DNA from: CAJXCL01 sp036011265 | GTDB taxonomy: Bacteria; Nitrospinota; Nitrospinia; CAJXCL01 | Length of the DNA stretch: 23,655 nt | Assembly: GCA_036011265.1 (NCBI GenBank) | Contig: DASCNB010000047.1 | Span: forward strand, 1 to 23,655 | Direction: 5' to 3' | Shown here: positions 14,776 through 22,997 of the stretch, in pieces | Layout: every line of letters begins with the position of its first letter | How positions within the stretch are numbered: the stretch's first letter is position 1 | Made by a program: the position numbers and the translations under genes | The notes under the pieces: model-generated | Told to the model about the DNA's origin: nothing | The model's database searches: none | Seen by the model: the letters and a program-made list of their open reading frames with translations, nothing else

Positions 14776-16731
14776 TTGAGCGGCAGCGGATTTAAATTCT
14801 TGTTAGCTAAAAACGGAAAAGAAGCCGTCGAGATCGCCACATTAGAAAAACCCGATCTTATTACTATGGATATTAATATGCCTGTGATGGATGGTTATGA
14901 GGCGTGTCTTCAGTTAATAACTCAACAAGATACCAGTAATATTCCTATTATTATTCTTACAACTAATAACACACGTGAAGAAAGAGAAAAAGGATTTGAA
15001 GTTGGCGCTACGGAATACTTTACCAAACCTTTTGCGAAAGGGCATTTGAGCGCATATATCAAACATTTGCTGTCAGAACTTAAGTCAGAAAGAACTGAAA
15101 AGGTATTAATAGCTGAAGATGATTTTATCGCGCAACAGATCTTTAAAAATTATATGAAAAAATATGGTTTTGGATGTGAAATAGTAGGAGACGGAAAAAA
15201 AGCGTTAGAAGTTCTTGAAAATGGCTTTCAACCCGCAGCTGTTATATTAGATTGCCTGATGCCGGTGATGGATGGAATTGATACATGCAGGATTTTAAAA
15301 AAAAATGAGGCTTATCGGCATATTCCAGTCATCATGGTGACCTCAGCGAAGAATAAAGATGACATAATCGCCGGTCTTGAAGCAGGAGCTGATGACTACA
15401 TTACGAAACCATTTGATGGTGATGAATTAATTGCGCGGCTTGAAGCCCATATAAGAAATTACTCGCTTGTAAGAAAACTGAAGGAAAGTGAAAATCAATT
15501 CAAAAGTTCATTTGAAAATGCTCCTTTAGGAATGGCATTAGTTGCACTAGATCATCGTTTAATAAGTGTTAACAAGGTTTTATGTGAGATAACAGGTCTT
15601 TCAGCAGAGGAATTACTTGCCACATCATTTCCAGATATTACGCACCCTGATGAAAATGACTATAGTTTCATTCAAGAAATGATTGAAAAAAAGAATTCTT
15701 TGTTTCAGGGAGAAATGAAATGGATACATAAATCAGGAAAAATACTTTCAATTTTACTAAATGTTTCCCTGTTAAGAGGTACAGATGGGCATCCCATTCA
15801 TTTTATTTTTGAAATACAAGACATTACGAAACAGAAAGAAGCTGAATCACAAATTCAACTTGCAGCAAAGATTTATGAAAATATCATGGATGGAATCATC
15901 GTTACGGACAGGAAAGGAAATATAGAAATTCCTAATCCTGCATTTCTGCAGATGACAGGCTACTGTGCAGATGAAACTATAGGTAAAAATCCAAAATTTC
16001 TAAAATCTGGTCGACATGAGCCTGCGTTTTACAAAGAGGTATGGGGTTCTCTTGCCAATACCGGACAGTGGCATGGAGAAATTTGGAACCGTCGAAAAGA
16101 TGGAGAAGTTTTTTTAACATGGGCTCGTATTAATTCAATAGAAGATAATAAAGGAGTGCCTACCCATTTTGTGGCAATTTATAGCGACATTACTGCTCGT
16201 AAATTACAGGAAAAGCGTCTTGAATACCTGGCCAACCATGATGCTTTGACAGGTCTACCCAATAGAATATTTTTTAGAGATATATTAGACCAAGGATTAG
16301 CCAGATCAAAGCGATTTAAAGACTATGTAGTTTTAATGTTTATAGATCTTGACAAATTTAAGCCTATTAATGATTCTTTGGGTCATGAGGCTGGAGACGC
16401 TGTGCTTAAAGAAGTTGCCGTTAGATTAAAAAACTGTGTTCGTCAATCTGATACAGTTTCTAGATTGGGTGGTGATGAATTTGTTGTTATCCTGCAGGAT
16501 GTAAAAAAGAAGGAAGGAGCTTCAATTATTGCGCGCAAGATGCTTGAAAGTTTATCTCGCTCTTTTAAGGTCCATGATAATGAGTGTAATATTGGAGCCA
16601 GCATTGGTATTAGCATTTCTCCTTTAGATAGTGAAGACGCTGAGGTACTTATTAGTAATGCTGACGCGGCAATGTATCGTGTAAAGGAAAAAGGGAGAAA
16701 TGATTTTTTGTATTTTCATGATATCTCCTAA
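14776..16731 (+). CDS. REC-REC-PAS-PAS-GGDEF diguanylate cyclase
   Basis: Numbering is from TTG 14776, the first usual start codon, but the real coding content begins at 14701: the 25 codons before it encode strand 1 of the first receiver (ILIVDDS). REC1 keeps phospho-Asp32 (MDINMPVMDG) and Lys84 (FTKPF). REC2 has EDD (114-116), Asp159 (LDCLMPVMDG) and Lys211. PAS domains span about 240-355 and 362-480. The GGDEF domain (about 485-648) has an intact GGDEF active site (565-569) and, five residues before it, RQSD (556-559), the inhibitory site for c-di-GMP. There is no EAL domain. It should make c-di-GMP under control of phosphorylation and PAS input. Translation may need read-through of the amber codon at 14698 or a non-standard start, or the gene may be broken. 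Confidence 0.85.
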   Translation: MSGSGFKFLLAKNGKEAVEIATLEKPDLITMDINMPVMDGYEACLQLITQQDTSNIPIIILTTNNTREEREKGFEVGATEYFTKPFAKGHLSAYIKHLLSELKSERTEKVLIAEDDFIAQQIFKNYMKKYGFGCEIVGDGKKALEVLENGFQPAAVILDCLMPVMDGIDTCRILKKNEAYRHIPVIMVTSAKNKDDIIAGLEAGADDYITKPFDGDELIARLEAHIRNYSLVRKLKESENQFKSSFENAPLGMALVALDHRLISVNKVLCEITGLSAEELLATSFPDITHPDENDYSFIQEMIEKKNSLFQGEMKWIHKSGKILSILLNVSLLRGTDGHPIHFIFEIQDITKQKEAESQIQLAAKIYENIMDGIIVTDRKGNIEIPNPAFLQMTGYCADETIGKNPKFLKSGRHEPAFYKEVWGSLANTGQWHGEIWNRRKDGEVFLTWARINSIEDNKGVPTHFVAIYSDITARKLQEKRLEYLANHDALTGLPNRIFFRDILDQGLARSKRFKDYVVLMFIDLDKFKPINDSLGHEAGDAVLKEVAVRLKNCVRQSDTVSRLGGDEFVVILQDVKKKEGASIIARKMLESLSRSFKVHDNECNIGASIGISISPLDSEDAEVLISNADAAMYRVKEKGRNDFLYFHDIS

Positions 16732-16819
16732 AAACAACGAATGTTCAAAAAAGTTTTCTGAACAAATAAAATAAAAAATCTTTTTGTATTTAAATCAAGT
16801 CTAAATTTCAGGAACTGTT

Positions 16820-19800
16820 ATGAAAAGAAAGATTTCTATAGAGTTAGTTACTTTGACGACAGTGCTTGTTACCGTGACAGGCATTGCGGTAGCATTCCTG
16901 TTTTTTTATTTGACTAATTCTATCCTGATCAGCCAGGAGCTTAGAAATATAAAGGATGAAGTTTCTCTTCATTCTGTGACTATTGGATCAAAATTCACCG
17001 TTATCGAAGAAGATGCCCGTTTTTTATCTAACACTCCACCCATACAGGGCATTGTTCGAGCGGTAGCGGGAAAGGGTATAGATAAAATCGGGGGTTCCTC
17101 TGAAGAACAGTGGCGTATCCGCCTGGAAACCATCTTCAGGGAATTTATAAAGTCAAAACCCAACTATCTTCAATTGCGCTTCATAGGCGTAGAGGATATG
17201 GGACGAGAGATTGTGCGGGTTGATCGTATTGCCGAGGAAATAAAAGTAGTCGAAAGTTCCAACCTGCAAAGGAAAGGAGAAAGCAGATATTTCAAGGACA
17301 CGACAAAACTAAATCCGAATAATATATATATCTCTGATATTGAGCTAAACCGTGAACATGGAAAAGTTGCTATTCCCTATATACCTGTTTTAAGAGTCGC
17401 GGTCCCTGTTTATTCTGAAATCAATAACAAAGTTTTTGGAATTATTATTATCAACATGGATTTTGGCTCAACAATTAAGAAGCTGGAAAAAGAAAACAAA
17501 AAAGGATATAGCAAATTCTACTTAACAAATGATAAAGGAGACTTTCTGCTTGCGCCAGAGGGATTGTTAACATTTGCTTTTGACCTGGGAAGTAAAAGTC
17601 TCGCCCAGGAGAGATTCCCACAATTAAGCAATTTCTACCGGCTAACTTCTAAGCTTGTGGATCAAATGGATATCCCTGAGGATAGGGACCATGGAGATGT
17701 AAAATATATTACGAAGATACAATTTGATCGAGGTAATTCGGCACGTTTTCTGGGAATTATAAAAACAGCGCCTTATAGCGAAGTTGTCGAAGAATCCACA
17801 AAGGTCTTTAGCTATAGCACATACATGACGGCTATGCTCATTCTCGTGGCTATAGCCATAGCTATTTATTTCTCTAAAGTCCTTGTCAGACCTGTACTGG
17901 CAATTGCCAGTGCAGCAGAGGAGGTATCACAAGGAAATATGGATGTACAAGTTAAGGTAGACGCGAATAACGAAATTGGTTTCCTGGCACAAACATTTCA
18001 AGAGATGATATTTAAACTTAATAAGCGGACAGGTGAGTTAAAAAGAGCATACGCCGAAATGGAGCAAAAAGTTGAAGATCGTACAAAAGAGCTTCGTTAT
18101 AGCGAGGAAAGGATAAGTGCCATACTTGAAAGTGCTTCAAATTCAATTGTGACTATAAATGAAATGGGAACCATTGAATCCGCAAACCCGGCCATTGAAG
18201 ATATGTTTGGCTATTCCGTCGATGAAGTTATTGGAAAAAATGTAAGCATTTTGATGCCTGAACCATATAAAAGTGATCATGATGACTATCTAAATAATTA
18301 TTTAACCACAGGGCAGAGAAAAATAATTGGTACTTGGCGTGAGGTGTCCGGATTAAAAAAAGATGGCTCCGAGTTTCCAATTAGCATAAACGTATCCGAA
18401 ATTGATGTTGCTGGAAAGCGTATGTTTACGGGTATTATGCACGATATCAGTGATTATAAGAAAGCTATGGAAGCAGTTGAGAAGGCAAATCAGGCCAAAA
18501 GCGAATTTCTTGCGTCCATGAGCCATGAGATTAGGACCCCCATGAATGCCGTTATGGGAATGGGTGAACTTCTCAACACAACTCAACTAACTGATGAGCA
18601 GAAAGAATATGTTCAATCTTTAAATTTGTCCAGTGAAAGCCTCCTGCGAATAATAAATGACGTATTGGACTTATCAAAAGTCGAAGCGGGTCATCTTGAG
18701 TTGGAGAAGATCAGGTTCAACCTCAGTAACGTTATTAATGAGACGTGCAATCTTATGGGTGTGCGCGCAAGAAACAAAAATCTTGTTCTTACCAACCAGA
18801 CAGAAGCGGATGTGCCGAAACATCTTACGGGAGATCCTGTCAGGCTGAGGCAGGTGATCACAAACCTTTTGAGTAACGCTATCAAGTTTACAGAAAAGGG
18901 AAAGATTGAGATTCGAGTTGATAACTATAAACAACCTGACAATCAATCTGTAATTATACGATTTTCAGTAAGAGACCAGGGAATAGGTATTCCTGATAGT
19001 AAGAGGGAAAAAATATTTGATGCTTTTTCACAAGCGGATTCATCTACTACGCGAGAATATGGCGGTACCGGCCTTGGTCTCTCGATATCCAAACTTTTAG
19101 TTGAAAAGATGGACGGTAAAATATGGGTAGAAGATAACGTGGGGGGTGGGAGTATTTTCTACTTCACTTCCAGGTTTGGCATACAAAAAAAAGAAGAAGT
19201 AGAAGAAGAAACCATCAAAGCTACCTGCCCATACGGTGGTACTCCTATAGAGGATTTAGAAGCTTTTGAGAGATGTACTGACTGTAGCCTGAGGGAAGGC
19301 TGTGTTGCCAAAAGAATTTTTTATAAATCCGATGCCCTGAACATTCTTCTTGTAGAGGATGACTCGATAAACCAGAAGGTGGCTTCACATATGCTTAAGA
19401 AAGAAAACCATAATATTTCTATTGCAAACAACGGTAAAGAAGCAGTAGATGCAGTTGCAAAAAACAGCTTTGATCTTATTTTAATGGATATAAACATGCC
19501 TGTAATGGACGGATATGTGGCTGCCCGGGAAATAAGGAAGATAGAGAAGGAGACGGGAAAACATACTCCTATCATTGCCATAACCGCTCTGGCCTTTAAG
19601 GGAGATGAAAGGAAGTGCTTTGAAGCTGGAATGAACGGTTACATCTCAAAACCAATCAGTATGCAAAGTCTCTATTCGGCAATAGGTAAGAGTGTTGATA
19701 AGAAGTTTGAATTGCGTTTGGAAGATGAGACCGGGAAAACAAAAAAAGAAGAGAATAATAAAGAAGTCATTGAGGTGATCTTTGATAAGGAAGCGGCCCT

Positions 19801-20113
19801 AAAAGGAGTGGAAAATAGTGAGGAATTATTAAGAGAAATAGTTGAGGTTTTTTTCACAGAGATTCCTGATTACTTATCTGAGATTAAGAAAGCTATTGAA
19901 TGTTCTGATGGGCATGCTTTGATGAAGGCAGCCCATAAACTTAAGGGAGCGTCTCAAATCCTCGGGGCAAAAGTTGTTTGCAATAAGACGTTAGAACTGG
20001 AGCGAATCGGAAAGGTAAATAATTTAGAAAATCTTGGAGATATTTATAGCTTTCTGGAAAGTGATATGGAGCACCTCAAAAAAGAATTAAACCAGTTCAT
20101 AAAGGGAGCGTAG
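16820..20113 (+). CDS. Hybrid sensor histidine kinase: Cache-HAMP-PAS-HisKA-HATPase-REC-HPt
   Basis: 1097 residues. TM1 (about 9-31) and TM2 (about 336-352) enclose a periplasmic double-Cache-like sensor (PVYSEINNKVFGIIIINMDF at about 196-215). A HAMP domain (353-405) and short coiled coil lead to PAS (about 427-548). HisKA has phospho-acceptor His569 (SMSHEIRTPMNAVMG). The ATPase has NLLSNAIKF (682-690), DQGIGI (719-724) and GGTGLGLSI (748-756). A cysteine-bearing linker (C803, C819, C822, C828) joins it to a receiver with EDD (846-848), phospho-Asp890 and Lys944; an HPt domain ends the protein with His1039 (AAHKLKG). All parts of an ArcB-type phosphorelay are intact. AGGA precedes the ATG. 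It sits 88 bases after the GGDEF gene and one base before the next gene, so it probably heads or joins their operon; ligand unknown. Confidence 0.95.
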   Translation: MKRKISIELVTLTTVLVTVTGIAVAFLFFYLTNSILISQELRNIKDEVSLHSVTIGSKFTVIEEDARFLSNTPPIQGIVRAVAGKGIDKIGGSSEEQWRIRLETIFREFIKSKPNYLQLRFIGVEDMGREIVRVDRIAEEIKVVESSNLQRKGESRYFKDTTKLNPNNIYISDIELNREHGKVAIPYIPVLRVAVPVYSEINNKVFGIIIINMDFGSTIKKLEKENKKGYSKFYLTNDKGDFLLAPEGLLTFAFDLGSKSLAQERFPQLSNFYRLTSKLVDQMDIPEDRDHGDVKYITKIQFDRGNSARFLGIIKTAPYSEVVEESTKVFSYSTYMTAMLILVAIAIAIYFSKVLVRPVLAIASAAEEVSQGNMDVQVKVDANNEIGFLAQTFQEMIFKLNKRTGELKRAYAEMEQKVEDRTKELRYSEERISAILESASNSIVTINEMGTIESANPAIEDMFGYSVDEVIGKNVSILMPEPYKSDHDDYLNNYLTTGQRKIIGTWREVSGLKKDGSEFPISINVSEIDVAGKRMFTGIMHDISDYKKAMEAVEKANQAKSEFLASMSHEIRTPMNAVMGMGELLNTTQLTDEQKEYVQSLNLSSESLLRIINDVLDLSKVEAGHLELEKIRFNLSNVINETCNLMGVRARNKNLVLTNQTEADVPKHLTGDPVRLRQVITNLLSNAIKFTEKGKIEIRVDNYKQPDNQSVIIRFSVRDQGIGIPDSKREKIFDAFSQADSSTTREYGGTGLGLSISKLLVEKMDGKIWVEDNVGGGSIFYFTSRFGIQKKEEVEEETIKATCPYGGTPIEDLEAFERCTDCSLREGCVAKRIFYKSDALNILLVEDDSINQKVASHMLKKENHNISIANNGKEAVDAVAKNSFDLILMDINMPVMDGYVAAREIRKIEKETGKHTPIIAITALAFKGDERKCFEAGMNGYISKPISMQSLYSAIGKSVDKKFELRLEDETGKTKKEENNKEVIEVIFDKEAALKGVENSEELLREIVEVFFTEIPDYLSEIKKAIECSDGHALMKAAHKLKGASQILGAKVVCNKTLELERIGKVNNLENLGDIYSFLESDMEHLKKELNQFIKGA

Positions 20114-20114
20114 T

Positions 20115-20756
20115 ACGAAAGTTTTAATTGCAGAAGATGATAATATGTCCCGCCTCAGACTAAAGGGATTACTGGAAAAGTGGGGTTATGAGGTTGTAGT
20201 TTGCGTGGACGGAAAAAAGGCATGGGGGAAACTTCACGAAAAAGAGAGCCCGCGACTCTTAATTCTGGACTGGTTGATGCCTGAAATGGAGGGCGTTGAG
20301 TTATGTCGTAAACTCCGGAAAAATAGAAACAAACCTTATGAATTTATTCTGCTGCTCACCTCCAAAAAAGAAAAAAGCGATATCATTGAGGCTATGGAAG
20401 CCGGAGCGGATGATTTTTTATCAAAACCATTTTCCCCTGATGAACTTAAAGTAAGAGTAGCAGCAGGAAAGCGAATTCTTGAATTAAATGATAAACTGGT
20501 CAATTCAAAAAGATCAGAGGCTATGCTTGAGATGGCTGTCAATGTGGCTCATGAAGTTAATAATCCACTCAGCGTCATAAAGATGAACGCTGAAATGCTT
20601 ATGAATAATACGAATAAAACCGATCCGGACTATGAATCCTTGAATAAAATAAAAGAAAACACAAAAAGAATTGCCGAGTTTGTAAAAAACATACGAAACA
20701 TACGCAGTCATAAATACAATATCGATCCTCAAACAGGAACTTTTCGCAAGGATTAA
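20115..20756 (+). CDS. Receiver plus histidine-kinase dimerisation domain, no ATPase; ACG start
   Basis: From codon ACG at 20115 the frame reads (T/M)KVLIAEDDNMSRLRLKG, the classic receiver N-terminus. The first ATG (20145) would remove strand 1 and the acidic pair. AAGGGAG lies 8 bases before the ACG, so either ACG is a rare start or an ATG has mutated by T to C. The receiver (1-120) has EDD, phospho-Asp in LILDWLMPEMEG and FLSKPF. Residues about 135-200 form a HisKA-like helical hairpin with H-box VAHEVNNPL and a second helix IKENTKRIAEFVKNIRN, but the protein ends there with no ATP-binding domain, nor is one encoded downstream. It may accept phosphate from the upstream HPt and pass it on through the H-box histidine; that is inference. 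Confidence 0.82.
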   Translation, partial: TKVLIAEDDNMSRLRLKGLLEKWGYEVVVCVDGKKAWGKLHEKESPRLLILDWLMPEMEGVELCRKLRKNRNKPYEFILLLTSKKEKSDIIEAMEAGADDFLSKPFSPDELKVRVAAGKRILELNDKLVNSKRSEAMLEMAVNVAHEVNNPLSVIKMNAEMLMNNTNKTDPDYESLNKIKENTKRIAEFVKNIRNIRSHKYNIDPQTGTFRKD

Positions 20757-20824
20757 CCGTAAAATTCCCGAAGAACGCCGGAGAAAATCTATAAGATTCC
20801 AGACAGAAAAACCGAATTATGGTT

Positions 20825-20871
20825 GCAATCCCCTCTTGAGAGGGGTGGCTCCGAAGGAGACGGGGTGTGTA
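20825..20871 (-). repeat. Dispersed palindromic repeat, inverted copy of 3864-3909
   Basis: CCCCTCTTGAGAGGGG followed by GGCTCCGAAGGAGACGGGGTGTG; its reverse complement matches the element behind msrAB. It sits between the convergent REC-HisKA gene and the 162-residue gene, where it could also act as a bidirectional stop. Confidence 0.7.
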
Positions 20872-20896
20872 AATCTGCTCTTTAAATTAGACGGCT

Positions 20897-21385
20897 TTAA
20901 CCGTAGTCGCCACGATAAAACTTTATAGATTCTGTAGCAGCTAACGCCGCAGTTTCATCCGCCAAGCCTTTTAATGGAAAATCGGATGATAATTTTGCGG
21001 ATATCTCTTCCAAACTGTTTCCATCTTTTTTTAACAACTCGGCCAGAGGAGAAAATTTGCTTATATCTACTTTCGGGTTTTCAAGAGCTGATTTAAAAAA
21101 CTCGAGCCGTGTCAGGAGTTTCTCTGTCATGGCAATCAATTTCTCACGATCTTTTGCTTCTCCGGCTTTTCCCACGGAATCAAGTGAAGTCAATGGGATA
21201 TGTTCTGGAAATTGAGCGCCTGCCGTCTGCTTTGTTTGACCTGCCATTTCGCTCTTCGCTCCTTTAATTTTATTACTTTCTTCCGCTAAAACTCTGGAAA
21301 AGTCCTGCTTCCCTTTTACTCCGTCCTTTTTTTGAGTTGGTTTAAAACCGGCTTTCCCTAATTCATCCGGGCCAAAAATTTTCAT
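20897..21385 (-). CDS. Unknown 162-residue soluble protein under sigma-54 promoter
   Basis: I do not recognise the family. The N-terminal 75 residues are charged and low in hydrophobics (MKIFGPDELGKAGFKP..), probably disordered. The second half is helical (LIAMTEKLLTRLEFFKSALEN) and ends in LADETAALAATESIKFYRGDYG. There are no signal peptide, membrane segment or Cys. AAAGGAG stands 8 bases before the ATG, a strong ribosome site. A perfect -24/-12 element lies about 150 bases upstream, just behind the sigma-54 activator gene, so the gene is very likely a target of that activator or a partner. Flagellar or surface function is a guess based on common sigma-54 use and the fliB-like gene in the window. 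Confidence 0.7.
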   Translation of the reverse strand: MKIFGPDELGKAGFKPTQKKDGVKGKQDFSRVLAEESNKIKGAKSEMAGQTKQTAGAQFPEHIPLTSLDSVGKAGEAKDREKLIAMTEKLLTRLEFFKSALENPKVDISKFSPLAELLKKDGNSLEEISAKLSSDFPLKGLADETAALAATESIKFYRGDYG

Positions 21386-21536
21386 GGTGAATCTCCTTTT
21401 TAGTTGGTCATCGGTCCTTGATCAATAATCACTGCTTAACGAGCTATTTCCAAAATCGAATAATGACAATCACGGTTCTACCTTCCTCAACCTTTTTTAT
21501 ATGTTACATAATCTAAATCCTGTTTAGTAAATATTT

Positions 21537-21552
21537 AGCAATTCGCGTGCCA
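21537..21552 (-). promoter_or_regulatory. Sigma-54 (-24/-12) promoter
   Basis: The minus strand reads TGGCACGCGAATTGCT, a full match to the consensus TGGCACG-N4-TTGCW with the GG and GC pairs at the required spacing. Predicted start near 21526, giving a leader of about 140 nt before the 162-residue gene. It begins only 4 bases past the stop of the sigma-54 activator gene. Confidence 0.85.
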
Positions 21553-21556
21553 AAGC

Positions 21557-22897
21557 CTAAACCGTGCCTTCATTTTTATACTCATTGAGCTTATTTCTAA
21601 GAGTACGGACATGAATTCCTAACATTTCCGCTGCTCTTTGCCTGTTATTCTGTACTTCTTTCAGTGTTTTCAGGATAAGTTTTTTTTCCATTTCCGCCAT
21701 TGTCACACCGGCGTCTATCTTCACCTGCTGTAAATCGCCGGTCTTCTCTTCGAGGAAAATATGTTCCACTTCGATCATATTCGAAAGGGAAATAATTACC
21801 GCTCTTTCTATCACATTCTCAAGTTCCCTGATATTGCCGGGCCAGTTCTGTCCGGTCAGAACCTCAATAGCTTTATCGGAGATAGTCTTTTTTTTAAATC
21901 CATTTTCAGAGCAATGTTTTTCAAGAAAATAATCAATTAATGCAGGTATATCTTCTTTTCTCTCCCTTAAAGGAGGGACAATTATCGGGATGACATTAAG
22001 CCTGTAATAGAGATCTTCGCGAAATTTTTTTTCATCCACATATTTTTTAAGCTCCCTGTTGGTAGTCGCTAAAATTCTAACGTCAATGGGTAAGGATTTT
22101 TTACTTCCTACCGGGTCTACTTCCTTTTCCTGGATTGCTCTCAGGAGCTTAGCCTGGAGCTGGATATCCATTTCGCTGATCTCATCAAATAGAATTGTGC
22201 CGCCATCAGCTAATTCCATTTTCCCGATTTTCTTTTCAATAGCCCCGGTAAATGCCCCCTTTTGATGTCCAAACAGTTCACTTTCTAAAAGTCCTTCCGG
22301 AAATGAGGCGCAGTTAACAGCAACAAAAGGTTTCTTCACTCTCGGGCTTTCCTGATGAATTAATCTGGCAATCAGCTCTTTTCCTGTTCCGGTTTCACCC
22401 TGAATAAGCACAGTAGATTTTCCTCTGGCAACCTGTTGGCATAAAGCGATAATTTCATTAATTTTTGAAGAATTTCCTATTATTTTTCTGTATTCAGTTT
22501 TATTTACAGATTGTAGTTTGGGCTTATCCACGGGTTTTTTCTTTGTTTCTATAAGAAAGCGGGCAAAAGAGTCCAATTTCCCCTCTTCCAAGGGTTTGGG
22601 CAAATAGTCAAATGCCCCTTCTTTCATGAACGACACCGCGTCTTTGATGTCCGGTTTTTTTGTGAGGATTACTACAAGTGAGTCTTTGATTCTTTCCCGG
22701 TTTTCCTTTAAGAAAGAAAGTCCATTTCTTTTTTTCCCGTCATGCTCGAAAATAACAAGAGAAACAGTACTGTCTAACTGTTTAAAAACGTCTTCAGGCG
22801 TGGCGGAAGTAAGCACGTTAATACCGTACTTGCCTAAAACTTCATTATAAAAGTTTTCTTCAGGGTTGTTTTCAACTATTAGCACTTTGAAAACCAT
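21557..22897 (-). CDS. NtrC-family sigma-54 activator with degenerate receiver
   Basis: 446 residues: receiver (1-120), AAA+ domain (about 138-370) and Fis-type helix-turn-helix (about 398-442). The AAA+ part is intact: Walker A GETGTGKE (167-174), GAFTGA (214-219) that contacts sigma-54, Walker B ILFDEI (235-240), and RLNVIPI and WPGNIRELE further on. The HTH reads NRQRAAEMLGIHVRTLRNKL. The receiver is abnormal: the strand-1 acidic pair is ENN, and the phospho-Asp position reads VIFEHDG, which aligns Glu51 with the usual Asp; Lys101 (LPKPL) remains. It may therefore act without phosphorylation, as FleQ-type regulators do. No partner kinase adjoins it. A sigma-54 promoter just downstream suggests its target. 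Confidence 0.93.
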   Translation of the reverse strand: MVFKVLIVENNPEENFYNEVLGKYGINVLTSATPEDVFKQLDSTVSLVIFEHDGKKRNGLSFLKENRERIKDSLVVILTKKPDIKDAVSFMKEGAFDYLPKPLEEGKLDSFARFLIETKKKPVDKPKLQSVNKTEYRKIIGNSSKINEIIALCQQVARGKSTVLIQGETGTGKELIARLIHQESPRVKKPFVAVNCASFPEGLLESELFGHQKGAFTGAIEKKIGKMELADGGTILFDEISEMDIQLQAKLLRAIQEKEVDPVGSKKSLPIDVRILATTNRELKKYVDEKKFREDLYYRLNVIPIIVPPLRERKEDIPALIDYFLEKHCSENGFKKKTISDKAIEVLTGQNWPGNIRELENVIERAVIISLSNMIEVEHIFLEEKTGDLQQVKIDAGVTMAEMEKKLILKTLKEVQNNRQRAAEMLGIHVRTLRNKLNEYKNEGTV

Positions 22898-22997
22898 TTT
22901 GATATAGTATCATTTTTTTGTAGAAAATCTATGAAAGTTAATATATAATTGCGGTTACTTATTTTATCATTTTTATAAACATTTGATTTTTAAGGCT

